A stretch of DNA of 64,000 nucleotides from Clostridiales bacterium (lineage in GTDB: Bacteria > Bacillota > Clostridia > Lachnospirales > Lachnospiraceae), in contig JAJBVD010000083.1 of NCBI GenBank assembly GCA_020859985.1, forward strand, positions 62,001 through 126,000, given 5' to 3'. The notes below the pieces were generated by a model, which was given only the letters and a program-made list of their open reading frames with translations, was not told where the DNA came from and did no database searches. Shown here in pieces: positions 34,584-43,057 of the stretch; the stretch's first letter is position 1, and each line of letters begins with the position of its first letter. The position numbers and the translations under genes are program-made.

Positions 34584-35222
34584 ATGAATCCGAATAAACA
34601 GGATCTTAATGAGAAAGACATTCGAAATTTTCACACAGAGCGTTTGGAAGCGGATGTTCCCGTTGAAGAATATCTGGAGACCTGTGTGGATGTACCGACT
34701 TTTGCGGAATACTGCCGCGCTTGTCCAAATTATAATAAGACCTGGTCCTGCCCGGAATTTGATTTTGACCCGCTCGACTACTGGAGAGGATATCAGATGC
34801 TTCATCTTATCGGGGAGAAGATTTATCTTCCGGAGTATCTGACCAGCGGGAATTATTCGCCGCAGGAGACAGCGCGAATGACGGCCAGGATTATGGGGAT
34901 ATACAAGAATGATCTGGCAGAAGAGCTTTTGCAAATGGAAAAGGAAAGGTCGGAAAGCGTATCCTTAAGCGGCGGATATTGCTCTCAGTGTGCGCGGGAG
35001 CAGCGAGGCAATGAGTCGGAAGAACAGATGATTGACAGCAGCTTTTGCACACGGACGAAAGGCCGACCCTGCCGCCATCCGGACCGGATGCGTTATTCAA
35101 TTGAAGCTCTGGGAGGCAATGTCGGGCTCACTGTGACAAAATATCTGCACCAGAAGCTGCTTTGGATGGAAGAGGGAAAGCTTCCGGAATATTATATGCT
35201 GGTGCTGGGACTGTTGTACTAG
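34584..35222 (+). CDS. DUF2284 predicted metal-binding protein
   Basis: 212 residues of the DUF2284 family. Conserved cysteines appear as FAEYCRACPNYNKTWSCPEF (about 45-64), GGYCSQCAREQ (about 129-139) and CRHPDRMRYSIEALG (about 161-175), fitting a bound iron-sulfur cluster or zinc. Function is unknown. Stands alone between the PBECR4 unit and an alpha/beta hydrolase, with a GGGG-type ribosome site. Confidence 0.85.
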   Translation: MNPNKQDLNEKDIRNFHTERLEADVPVEEYLETCVDVPTFAEYCRACPNYNKTWSCPEFDFDPLDYWRGYQMLHLIGEKIYLPEYLTSGNYSPQETARMTARIMGIYKNDLAEELLQMEKERSESVSLSGGYCSQCAREQRGNESEEQMIDSSFCTRTKGRPCRHPDRMRYSIEALGGNVGLTVTKYLHQKLLWMEEGKLPEYYMLVLGLLY

Positions 35223-35300
35223 CGGCTTCCGATTAACAAAGCACACGCGTCGACTGTGTTGCGGAGAAATGAAATTAACTGGTCAGGGAAGGTGGTACAT

Positions 35301-36059
35301 ATGAATATTTCAAAGAAACGATTTTTATGCAGGCGCGACGAAATGGTAATTCGGGGACTTGCTTTTATCCCGGAAGGACAGAACCTCCCGATTGCGATTG
35401 TCAGTCACGGCTTTATGGCAAACTACAAGACGACAGAAGGATACGCGAAATTCCTGGCAGAACGGGGATTTGCAGCATTCTGCTTCGACTTTAACGGCGG
35501 CTGCATCCATGGAAAGAGCGACAATGACACAACGAAGATGACTGTATTTACGGAGAAGGAAGACCTGAAGACTGTGATTGCTTACACAAGGAAGCTTCCC
35601 TTTGTAAATAAAGATGACATTACCCTGATGGGATGCAGTCAGGGCGGTTTCGTCTCTGCACTTACCGGGGCGGAGCTTGGGAAAAAGATCCGGCGGCTGA
35701 TCCTGTTTTATCCGGCACTGTGTATTCCGGATGACGCCAGAGCCGGCAAGATGATGTTTGCGAAATTTGATCCGCAGGACATACCGGACGTGATCCATTG
35801 CGGACCGATGAAGCTGGGGAAGGCGTATGCGCAGTCTGTCCTTGATGTGGATGCAATCGAGGCTATCCGTTCGTATGACGGTCCTGTGCTGATCGTCCAC
35901 GGCACGAGGGATGAAATTGTCGATTGCAGCTATGCCCGCAGGGCAGCGGAAGCTTATTCAAATGCGGAGTTTGTGGTAATTCCGGACGGAAAGCATGGAT
36001 TTTCCAAAGAACATGATAAGATTGCGCTGGAGGCTGTAGAGAAGTTTGTGAAATCATAA
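35301..36059 (+). CDS. Alpha/beta hydrolase
   Basis: About 252 residues. Nucleophile elbow GCSQGGFVSA (Ser about 115), Asp in VHGTRDEIVD and His in DGKHGFSKEH complete the triad. Acts on small esters or acyl peptides in the cytoplasm (no signal sequence); relatives include cinnamoyl/feruloyl esterases of gut bacteria. Start chosen at ATG behind GGAAGGTGG; an upstream start at 35256 lacks a site. Its stop marks the left boundary of the tandem duplication that follows. Confidence 0.85.
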   Translation: MNISKKRFLCRRDEMVIRGLAFIPEGQNLPIAIVSHGFMANYKTTEGYAKFLAERGFAAFCFDFNGGCIHGKSDNDTTKMTVFTEKEDLKTVIAYTRKLPFVNKDDITLMGCSQGGFVSALTGAELGKKIRRLILFYPALCIPDDARAGKMMFAKFDPQDIPDVIHCGPMKLGKAYAQSVLDVDAIEAIRSYDGPVLIVHGTRDEIVDCSYARRAAEAYSNAEFVVIPDGKHGFSKEHDKIALEAVEKFVKS

Positions 36060-36082
36060 GCGGGATTGTAAGAGGAATTGTG

Positions 36083-36387
36083 ATGACAAGGGATAGGTTG
36101 TTTTCTTATGGTTTGCACGGGTAATGTATGTCAAAGCAGACAGGCTTGGCCATGATTCTGAGGATTCTGATAATCTTATAGATGTTGTTACCATGAAATG
36201 TGATCCGATGATGATTGACATGCTGATTCAGCAGGAGGGGTATCATCGGGCTTATCACATGAACAAGACACAGTGGCTGACAGTTGAGCTGGAGAGCAGT
36301 GTGTCTGATGAAGAAATTAAGAGTCTGATCAATCAGAGTTATCGCCTGACGGATAAGGCAGGATCAAAAGGCAGAGGAGGCAATTAA
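36083..36387 (+). pseudogene. Decayed MmcQ/YjbR copy
   Basis: Nearly identical to the intact gene at 37221-37613 but missing 88 bases (equivalent of 37249-37336), which shifts the frame after the eighth codon. Both deletion ends are preceded by TG, a minimal homology. The remainder could start at an internal ATG (36124) but would lack the N-terminal third. Confidence 0.85.
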
Positions 36388-36389
36388 TA

Positions 36390-36415
36390 GTGGGAACACT
36401 CTATTTTGCAAGACA
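36390..36415 (+). pseudogene. Remnant of histidine phosphatase gene start
   Basis: First 26 bases of the intact gene at 37616 (GTG start, MGTLYFAR), then sequence switches abruptly to an unrelated reading frame. Confidence 0.8.
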
Positions 36416-36835
36416 GATATGTTTACGGATGCAAAAAGGTATGGTCTTCCCGAACCATCATTGGAAGACAGAGGGAGCGACTTCCGGGTTAATCTTTACC
36501 GACGGCCTCTTGATATAGATTTATATGGTGTCATTGACCCTCAAAAGAATGGGACAAATGGTGCCATATTTTCTGGGAAAGCTTTGGACAACCAAAATGG
36601 AGCTTTGAATGGAGCTTTAGAAAATAATGATGGAGCTTTAGAAAGTAATCTGGAAAGCCAGATAGTTTCCCTGATAAAAAATCAACCGCATATGAAACAG
36701 AAAGAGATAATTAATGCGTTGAATATATCAAGAACAACATTGCAACGAATCATGAAAAACCTGACGGAAAAAGGCATTATTGAACGAAAGGGCGGGAAAA
36801 GATATGGATATTGGGTGGCTCATGACCAGACATAA
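36416..36835 (+). pseudogene. C-terminal fragment of an AlbA_2/RecG-like ATP-binding regulator
   Basis: A 138-codon open frame beginning MFTDAKRYGLPEPSLEDRG, which matches the end of the ATPase-like part of AlbA_2-domain proteins, followed by an Asn/Gly-rich linker (NGA/DGALE repeats) and a winged helix (about 85-138, MKQKEIINALNISRTTLQRIMKNLTEKGIIERKGG). The N-terminal two thirds are absent and there is no ribosome site, so it is a fragment inserted in the duplicated unit. It could still make a small DNA-binding protein, but I consider that unlikely. Confidence 0.7.
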
Positions 36836-36926
36836 TGAAAAGCCATTGCTTCATTAAAAGCTTCAGCGTGGAGCTTTGGGATAGGCTTTAAGTGAATTTT
36901 TATTCGATGGGGATGAAGCATATAGG

Positions 36927-37197
36927 ATGAATAATCAACTATTGCAGGGAGTTTATATAGATTGGAATAAAATCAGTGAATCCAGCTATCTCAGAAAGAT
37001 TGAGGCGTTAAAAGGCCTGGATTATATTGAGTTCCAGAAGTCGATTACTTTCTTTGTTGGGGAAAATGGCAGTGGAAAATCAACCGTGCTGGAAGCGATT
37101 GCGGTTGCATGGGGCTTTAATCCGGAGGGTGGTGAATTATCGTTTTTCTACGTATGATTCTCATTCAGAGCAGCTTTTAAGACGGCTTTTATTTTAA
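36927..37197 (+). pseudogene. Decayed AAA ATPase copy
   Basis: First 70 codons are almost identical to the intact gene at 38161-38886 (including GENGSGKST), then 5 bases (ACAAA) are missing, shifting the frame, and about 480 bases are missing between TCATTCAGA and GCAGCTTTT, with GA at the join. The tail, including the stop region, is retained, so a 76-residue truncated product is the most that could be made. Confidence 0.85.
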
Positions 37198-37220
37198 GCG
37201 AGATTATAAGAGGAATTGTG

Positions 37221-37613
37221 ATGACAAGGGATAGGTTGTTTTCTTATGTAAAAAAAGAATATGGCGTCGAGCCGGATTTTCCATTTGACCGTGATTTTGA
37301 ATCGGCAGTCCTGCGCCATAAAGACACCCGCAAATGGTTTGCCCTGGTAATGTATGTCAAAGCAGACAGGCTTGGCCATGATTCTGAGGATTCTGATAAT
37401 CTTATAGATGTTGTTACCATGAAATGTGATCCGATGATGATTGACATGCTGATTCAGCAGGAGGGGTATCATCGGGCTTATCACATGAACAAGACGCAGT
37501 GGCTGACAGTCGAGCTGGAGAGCAGTGTGTCTGATGAAGAGATTAAGAATCTGATCAATCTGAGTTATCGCCTGACAGATAAGGCAGGCTCAAAAGGCAG
37601 AGGAGGCAATTAA
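37221..37613 (+). CDS. MmcQ/YjbR family DNA-binding protein
   Basis: About 130 residues of the MmcQ/YjbR family (TRDRLFSYVKKEYGVEPDFPF, DTRKWFALV, VVTMKCDPMMIDMLIQQEGYHRAYHMNKTQWLTVEL), a CyaY-like fold with a double-wing DNA-binding motif. Role unknown. ATG at 37221 behind AGAGG; a GTG one codon earlier is also possible. First gene of the intact unit of the tandem duplication; the phosphatase gene follows after 2 bases. Confidence 0.88.
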   Translation: MTRDRLFSYVKKEYGVEPDFPFDRDFESAVLRHKDTRKWFALVMYVKADRLGHDSEDSDNLIDVVTMKCDPMMIDMLIQQEGYHRAYHMNKTQWLTVELESSVSDEEIKNLINLSYRLTDKAGSKGRGGN

Positions 37614-37615
37614 TA

Positions 37616-38149
37616 GTGGGAACACTCTATTTTGCAAGACATGGTCAGACGGTATGGAATGTAGAAAATAAAATCTGCGGCGCTACGGACATCCCCCTTA
37701 CAGAACTGGGGCATGAGCAGGCGATTGCACTTGGCAAACAGATCGTAGCTGAAAAACTGCCTGTTGATGAAATCCTGTATTCGCCGTTAATACGGGCTTC
37801 GGAGACAGCGAGACATATTTCGGAGAAGACAGGTATCCCAATGCGGATGGAGCCGCGCCTGAAAGAGCAGAATTTTGGACGTTTTGAATCTACGCCCAGA
37901 GATGGACAGGAATTTCGGAATGCAAAGACTCATTTTCTGGATCATTATGATGGCGGCGAGACGATGATGCAGCTGTGTCAGAGGGTGTATAACCTGATCG
38001 ACGACATCCGGGCAGGCAATCAAACTTATTTGCTGGTGGCTCACAATGGCATTTCCCGTGCGGTTCATTCTTACTTTTATGACATGAGCAATGAAGAATT
38101 CGCTGCGTTTGGAATCAGAAATTGTGAAGTGAAAGCCTATATCTGGTGA
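37616..38149 (+). CDS. Histidine phosphatase (phosphoglycerate mutase-like)
   Basis: 177-residue member of the histidine phosphatase superfamily, shorter than true phosphoglycerate mutases. The catalytic motif FARHGQTVWN carries the phosphorylated His (H9), a second Arg is in SPLIRASETAR, the acid Glu follows in LKEQNFGRFES, and the second His is in LLVAHNGISRA. Dephosphorylates small phosphometabolites. GTG start with GAGGAGG. Tightly coupled to the preceding gene. Confidence 0.9.
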   Translation: MGTLYFARHGQTVWNVENKICGATDIPLTELGHEQAIALGKQIVAEKLPVDEILYSPLIRASETARHISEKTGIPMRMEPRLKEQNFGRFESTPRDGQEFRNAKTHFLDHYDGGETMMQLCQRVYNLIDDIRAGNQTYLLVAHNGISRAVHSYFYDMSNEEFAAFGIRNCEVKAYIW

Positions 38150-38160
38150 AATGATGGTAT

Positions 38161-38886
38161 ATGAGGATGAATAATCAACTATTGCAGGGAGTTTATATAG
38201 ATTGGAATAAAATCAGCGAATCCAGCTATCTCAGAAAGATTGAGGCGTTAAAAGGACTGGATTATATTGAGTTCCAGAAGTCGATTACTTTCTTTGTTGG
38301 GGAAAATGGCAGTGGAAAATCAACCGTGCTGGAAGCGATTGCGGTTGCATGGGGCTTTAATCCGGAGGGTGGTACAAAGAATTATCGCTTTTCTACGTAT
38401 GATTCTCATTCAGAATTGTGTGATGCGATTCGGCTTTCAAAATCACCTCGCCGGGCTGGTTGGGGATACTTTCTTAGAGCTGAGAGTTTTTATAACGTAG
38501 CTACACAGGAAGAAGAATACGCGAAAGGACCGTTTGGTGCGCCATCGGAAGAATTACATAAGAAATCACACGGAGAAAGTTTTCTGCAGATTGCACAGGA
38601 CCAATTCAAACCGAATGGGCTGTATATTCTCGATGAGCCGGAAGCAGCATTATCTCCGCAGCGACAGCTGACTCTCCTGATGGAGATTGCCGGTTGTGCG
38701 AGTGAAGAATCTCAGTTTATTATTGCTACCCATTCGCCAATTCTGCTGGGGATCCCGGACGCGGAAATTCTTACTTTCGATGACGGGAAGATTCACCCCT
38801 GCAGATATGAGGATACAGACAGTTATCAGGTTACGGAGATGTTTATCAACAACCGGGAGCAGCTTTTAAGACGGCTTTTATCTTAA
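38161..38886 (+). CDS. AAA ATPase, ABC/SMC-like
   Basis: 241 residues with an ABC-type ATP-binding fold: Walker A GENGSGKSTVLEAIA (about 44-58), Walker B GLYILDEPEAALSPQRQ (about 155-170) and the switch His in IIATHSPILLG (about 190). Resembles YeeN/Uup-unrelated, stand-alone ATPases annotated 'AAA family ATPase' in Firmicutes, of unknown role. No signature-type insert or nuclease domain, so not an OLD protein. Third gene of the unit; its start has poor ribosome spacing (ATGs at 38161 and 38167). Confidence 0.85.
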   Translation: MRMNNQLLQGVYIDWNKISESSYLRKIEALKGLDYIEFQKSITFFVGENGSGKSTVLEAIAVAWGFNPEGGTKNYRFSTYDSHSELCDAIRLSKSPRRAGWGYFLRAESFYNVATQEEEYAKGPFGAPSEELHKKSHGESFLQIAQDQFKPNGLYILDEPEAALSPQRQLTLLMEIAGCASEESQFIIATHSPILLGIPDAEILTFDDGKIHPCRYEDTDSYQVTEMFINNREQLLRRLLS

Positions 38887-38906
38887 GCAAGATTGAAAAA
38901 AACGAG

Positions 38907-39560
38907 TCAGATTCCGGTATTGCTACGGATCATTCTGACCGCCATTGCGGATATGACTACACAGACACCGCTGCCGGTCAGCACCGTCATGGTCATGAAA
39001 AACGCTTTATCATCGCCAAATCGCTGCACCATGGCAATTTCCAGTGACAGGATTGAGATCAGGGCTGAGACAAAGCTGATCACTTTGGAAGCAGTTAGAA
39101 TCGGATTATGCGGGTTATGATGCCGGATGACGTTTTTTATGGCAACTCCGGTCTTGCAAAAGGTATAAGCCGCCATAGCATAGATGAGGTATCCTGCGTA
39201 ATGGGAGGCATTATTGTCTGTTATCGCAAGCACTACCATACCGAAGAGGATGAAATTCATAAGAAGCAGCAAAACGCCGCAGGCACGGTATCTTTTCCAG
39301 CCTGCGTTCTTTCTATGTTCAGATGTTTCTTGCAGCAGGATGAAGCGTGCCAGCATCAGCAACAGATAATAGCACCCCAAGGTAAGAAACCAGTAGGAAT
39401 GACAGAAAATACCGCATAAAATTTCCCAGATAGCATACAATAGATCAAATGCGACGGAAGCAAGGAGAGAAATCCTGTTTTGGCAGTGGTCATCTGAAAG
39501 GATTTTTTGAATCAAAGGATTGGCATTTAAATATTTCTTTATTCGTTTTACGCTGTTCAT
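38907..39560 (-). CDS. Integral membrane protein, unknown
   Basis: 217 residues with about six hydrophobic segments (near 30-48, 54-72, 92-110, 118-136, 160-178, 190-208) and a short basic N-terminus (MNSVKRIKKYL). No motif I recognise. Start is 3 bases after the TetR stop, so it is the second gene of a TetR operon and may be a target of that regulator, such as an efflux or stress protein. Converges on the AAA ATPase gene with a 20-base gap. Confidence 0.75.
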   Translation of the reverse strand: MNSVKRIKKYLNANPLIQKILSDDHCQNRISLLASVAFDLLYAIWEILCGIFCHSYWFLTLGCYYLLLMLARFILLQETSEHRKNAGWKRYRACGVLLLLMNFILFGMVVLAITDNNASHYAGYLIYAMAAYTFCKTGVAIKNVIRHHNPHNPILTASKVISFVSALISILSLEIAMVQRFGDDKAFFMTMTVLTGSGVCVVISAMAVRMIRSNTGI

Positions 39561-39563
39561 AGT

Positions 39564-40142
39564 TTACCGCCTGACCACATGCATTATCATTCGTGCAATC
39601 TCCTCAACAGAATCTTTACAGTCAAGTGACAGCCAGCGCCGGATGATACCCATCATGCCTTCCATATAAAAGGACAGGATATAATCCCGTTCTTTTTCGG
39701 GAATGCCGTAGCGGTCCAGTATCGGGTTGAATATTTCACAGAACAGGTGCGCATATGTCTGGTCAGTCTGCATGATATCCGGATTGGCGAGCACAACTTT
39801 AAAAACATTCCTGTGTTCGGAAATATAGGTTAAATAGGGAATCAGATATTCCGGCGTGACCAGATACAGCTGCTCCAGAGACGCTGTGGCTATTTTCTGC
39901 TTAAATTCGGATAAGCTGACCTGAAAATAGGGCTCGAATTGCCGGTTCATCTCTGCTACACATTCGGAAAGCAGATCCGCGACCGTTTCATAGTGAAGGT
40001 AGAATGTCGAACGATTGACTTCTGCTTTTTCGCAGATTTCCTTGACGGTAATGTATTCGAAGTCTTTCTTTTCCAGAATACTTAAAAAGGCCTCGTCCAT
40101 TCTCCGGGCAGTGTTAAAATACCGGCTTTCCGATTTCGTCAT
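39564..40142 (-). CDS. TetR-family transcriptional regulator
   Basis: 192 residues; N-terminal helix-turn-helix (about 10-55, AFLSILEKKDFEYITVKEICEKAEVNRSTFYLHYETVADLL), C-terminal helical ligand domain (TetR_C_7-like). Start moved to the ATG behind AGAGGG; a GTG seven codons upstream would swallow this site. Co-transcribed with the membrane protein, which it probably controls. Confidence 0.9.
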   Translation of the reverse strand: MTKSESRYFNTARRMDEAFLSILEKKDFEYITVKEICEKAEVNRSTFYLHYETVADLLSECVAEMNRQFEPYFQVSLSEFKQKIATASLEQLYLVTPEYLIPYLTYISEHRNVFKVVLANPDIMQTDQTYAHLFCEIFNPILDRYGIPEKERDYILSFYMEGMMGIIRRWLSLDCKDSVEEIARMIMHVVRR

Positions 40143-40207
40143 TTCGTTTCCCTCTACTTTCACAGATAATAGTCAGGCTGCGGTTATTTGGGACAATCAA
40201 CTTAAGG

Positions 40208-40561
40208 TTATTCCTCGCTGATTTCTTTCGCAAGCTCTACGATTTCAAAAGCGTATTTTTCTTTTCCTTTTTTGAGAACGCGTCTGTAAATGGGATAATT
40301 GACGGATACGGCCAGGAAACCGAGTATTCCGATGATAATGCCTGCCGCCATCGTTGCTGTGGTCGGCGTCCCGATCACCTGCATGGACAGGCACATGCCA
40401 AATCCCGCGACCAGTGTTCCGATAATTCCAAAGGTATAGGCGAAAATGGTCGCCGGCAGCTTTGCCTTTCGATCAAGTTTTTTCAGAGCGATGACTCTGG
40501 ATGTGTCCTTGGGTGCATACTCATTGGCAATAGCTTCCGCGAAAATCTTATCTGTGTTCAT
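40208..40561 (-). CDS. Small membrane protein
   Basis: 117 residues; soluble N-terminal 35 (KIFAEAIANEYAPKDTSRVIALKKLDRKAKLP), two hydrophobic segments (about 37-57 and 65-85), and a charged C-terminal tail (RRVLKKGKEKYAFEIVELAKEISEE). A family common in Lachnospiraceae without a known role. Start at the ATG behind AAGGAGG. Confidence 0.75.
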   Translation of the reverse strand: MNTDKIFAEAIANEYAPKDTSRVIALKKLDRKAKLPATIFAYTFGIIGTLVAGFGMCLSMQVIGTPTTATMAAGIIIGILGFLAVSVNYPIYRRVLKKGKEKYAFEIVELAKEISEE

Positions 40562-40704
40562 GGTGGTGAACCTCCTTTTTTCTTCGATTGATTGCATCTG
40601 TTCAGTATCTTCACAGCCCATTTGAATTGCTGTGATGGTTTTACTATAGACCATTCATCACCAAAACAGAACAACACGGATTGCCAAAAGTGTTGATTTC
40701 TTTT

Positions 40705-41442
40705 TTACAGAATCCGCTCCGGACGAAAGTTCAGAAAGTCCCCGGAAACCAGATGGTATGAGATGCCGTGGTATGTTCCAAGGATACTGTCATGAAAGCG
40801 GCTTTCTCCGTGGCAATGAGAATACACGACATGCTCAGCATGATATTGCTCCGCAAGCCGTGTAAATGCACTTTCTTTTTCGAGGATGCTGGTGGGAGGG
40901 TAGTGCAAAAAAAGGATGAATTTTTCATATCCATCCGCAGTTGCTGCATCAAAAGACTGCTGCAGCCTGGCAATTTCGCGGTCAACCAGCTTTTTTGCGT
41001 GAGCCTCCATCTTTTCATCCCAGCCGATGATCCTTCCTCTGCGGTCCAGATAAAAAGGCCCTTCAAAGGTATATCCCTTTGTTCCGACGAGAGCGTAGTC
41101 CTTGTATGCATAATAATTATTCTGCAAAAAGGAAAGTCGGCCCTGATATTCCCGGTTCAGCCGTTCGGTTTTCTTCGCATCCCAGAACATATCGTGATTG
41201 CCCCTGAGCAGAATTTTGTTTCCCGGCAATGCCTCAATGAATGCCAGATCTTCACGGCATTCTTCTAAATTTTTGCCCCAGGAATGATCCCCGGTGATCA
41301 CGAGTGTATCCTCCGGGCGGATCAGCCGGGAGCAGTTGTTTTTGATTTTCTTTTCATGATTTTTCCAGACCCTTCCAAATTTGTCCATGGATTTATCTGC
41401 CTGGAAGGAAAGGTGGAAATCCCCGATTGCGTATAATGCCAT
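40705..41442 (-). CDS. Metallophosphoesterase
   Basis: About 245 residues of the calcineurin-like phosphoesterase fold: GDFHLS (D and H), ITGDHSWG, LLRGNHDMFW, a His in LFLHYPPT and the VYSHCHGESRFHDSI end supply the two-metal site. Relatives annotated YkuE/serine-threonine phosphatase-like; substrate unknown. ATG behind AAAGGA chosen over starts 24-29 codons upstream. Confidence 0.9.
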   Translation of the reverse strand: MALYAIGDFHLSFQADKSMDKFGRVWKNHEKKIKNNCSRLIRPEDTLVITGDHSWGKNLEECREDLAFIEALPGNKILLRGNHDMFWDAKKTERLNREYQGRLSFLQNNYYAYKDYALVGTKGYTFEGPFYLDRRGRIIGWDEKMEAHAKKLVDREIARLQQSFDAATADGYEKFILFLHYPPTSILEKESAFTRLAEQYHAEHVVYSHCHGESRFHDSILGTYHGISYHLVSGDFLNFRPERIL

Positions 41443-41525
41443 AGCTGCGTCCTTTTTCATTCTCAGCAGAGCCAGTTGCTCGCTGACAGAGGAAATTGAT
41501 AAACTGGAACGGAATGATGTAATCC

Positions 41526-42638
41526 TCACAGAAAATGATACTTCCCTTTTCCATATCCGGGTACTGGTTCTATAATACCTTGTTTTACCATTTCACGGAT
41601 CAAAGCAGAGCTTCTTGTCGGTTTCAGCCCAAGTACCCGTTGAACATCTGACCTGCCAAACACTGTCTGTGAACTTAGTGTGGTCAGCAGTTTCAGGACA
41701 TGATCCGCAGTTTTAGATGTAAAGCATTTCTCAATGTTTGCTTTCCGGCTTTCAATGTTCGCTTCCCGACTCTCAATGTTCGCTTTTTGACCGTCAATGT
41801 TCACTTCTTTCGGTGCTTTGAAAGTGCCACTGATATGCATTGTTCGATTATGAAGTGGGTAATGCTCATCTAACAGAAGATTGCGCAGGAATAGTTCAAG
41901 GTACTCCGTAGTCTCGTGAATACCATTTTTCAGATCATTATAATTTGCTCTGACCAATGCATTCCGAAAATACCATGCATTCTCAGCAAAAATATCGTTC
42001 GTTGCTTTAAAACCAAGTGAGCGGAGGTATTTAATGAAGAACACAGCCGTTGTTCTGGTATTTCCCTCGCCAAATATATGGATTTGCCATAATCTGGATA
42101 TAAATACTGCAAGATGACGAATGATCTCATCCATGGAAAGGTTCCGATATGAGAATTTCTTCTCCTCAGAAAAGTCATAGTCCAACGTTGCGCGCAACTC
42201 CGAAGCACTTCCATAAAGCACGGTCGCTCCATCAAGTACCCATTCCTTTTTTGTAATATTGTAATCGCGGATACATCCTGCCTGAGAATAAATTCCTGTA
42301 AACAGCTTTCTGTGAATAGAAATATACTCATTTGGGGTAAAGCTGAATGCCTGCTCGGACAAAAGCATCGCTATCCGTGCGGAAACCTTGTCAGCTTCTT
42401 CCGTGCGGTCTCCCGTATGATGAGCAGAATTTTCCTCGTAATATGTCTGCAGCAATTCGTTCGCTTCTTCGAAAGATATCTCCCCTTCTATGTTTCGGAT
42501 GGCAGTGTGCAGCAGATATTCCGATGTTTTTAATCCATCAACGGCCTGCAAACCAATAGCGGTATGCCAAACATATCCCTTTTCCCTTTTATCTGGCTCA
42601 GACTCTTTGATATATTCCTTAAACGGATCTTTATTCAC
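41526..42638 (-). CDS. Fic-family protein with winged-helix tail
   Basis: 370 residues. The Fic motif is HIFGEGNTRTTAVF (187-200), in which the usual GNGR reads GNTR while the catalytic His and Glu stay, a variant frequent in this subgroup. Family members attach AMP or other groups from nucleotides to target proteins. Residues 300-370 form a winged helix (TTLSSQTVFGRSDVQRVLGLKPTRSSALIREMVKQGIIEP). Between them is a run of ANIESRx heptads coded by a 21-bp repeat. GTG start behind AAGGTGA. AT-richer than flanking genes. Target unknown. Confidence 0.88.
   Translation of the reverse strand: MNKDPFKEYIKESEPDKREKGYVWHTAIGLQAVDGLKTSEYLLHTAIRNIEGEISFEEANELLQTYYEENSAHHTGDRTEEADKVSARIAMLLSEQAFSFTPNEYISIHRKLFTGIYSQAGCIRDYNITKKEWVLDGATVLYGSASELRATLDYDFSEEKKFSYRNLSMDEIIRHLAVFISRLWQIHIFGEGNTRTTAVFFIKYLRSLGFKATNDIFAENAWYFRNALVRANYNDLKNGIHETTEYLELFLRNLLLDEHYPLHNRTMHISGTFKAPKEVNIDGQKANIESREANIESRKANIEKCFTSKTADHVLKLLTTLSSQTVFGRSDVQRVLGLKPTRSSALIREMVKQGIIEPVPGYGKGKYHFL
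41735..41805. repeat. 21-bp coding repeat in Fic gene
   Basis: About three and a half copies of TCAATGTTCGCTTYCCGRCTC (plus strand), coding the heptads ANIESRE/ANIESRK. In frame, so copy changes would lengthen or shorten the linker without shifting the frame. Confidence 0.8.
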
Positions 42639-43057
42639 GTTCTGTCACCTTATCCTTTCCTAGACCGCCGATAATCTGAAATTGAATTTAATTACTTCTT
42701 TTTTAAATGAAATACTATATTAAGAGAATTAATTACAGATGAATAAATAAGTATAGCATGATTTTCGAAGTCAGTATATAGATTATTTGATTATTTCTTA
42801 AATTTCCATCGCTTTCTGCTGGTTTTTTCAATCTGCCGGTTGACGTGTTTTTGACATGATGCCAGGTCAGCTACAGGAGAGAACTGGATCAGGATCATTC
42901 GGACCGCCATTGCGGATACGAAAAAACACTAGCTTTTTAAGGCGCAAAAGTACATACATGATTCTTCCCTAATTCGAAAGACTATGTTATAATGCGCACA
43001 GGCGCATAAGGAATTACAGTACCTGACAATTCATGAGAAAAGAAAGGAGCAACACAG
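42639..43057. other. Intergenic: Fic 5' side to flavodiiron gene
   Basis: 419 bases without a gene. AT-rich for about 230 bases after the Fic start. At 42892-42918 is a 26-of-27 match to 38927-38953 (the 3' end of the membrane protein gene). A TATAAT near 42986 may be the -10 box of the flavodiiron gene. No open frame with a ribosome site. Confidence 0.55.

Larger units (their letters stand above)
36057..38888 (+). repeat. Tandem duplication, first copy decayed
   Basis: Two copies of the unit MmcQ/YjbR gene - histidine phosphatase gene - AAA gene. The boundary motif TAAGCRRGATT occurs at 36057, 37195 and 38884. Copy 2 (37195-38888) is intact; copy 1 (36057-37194) has an 88-base deletion in its first gene, a replacement of almost the whole second gene by an unrelated fragment, and deletions of 5 and about 480 bases in the third. 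Confidence 0.85.

Noticed and set aside
36416-36835. Small winged-helix gene as an intact regulator
   Set aside because: No ribosome site, begins in mid-domain, and sits at an abrupt break inside a decayed duplicated unit.
41735-41805. Short regular repeats as a CRISPR array
   Set aside because: Units are directly adjacent, in frame and coding; there are no spacers.
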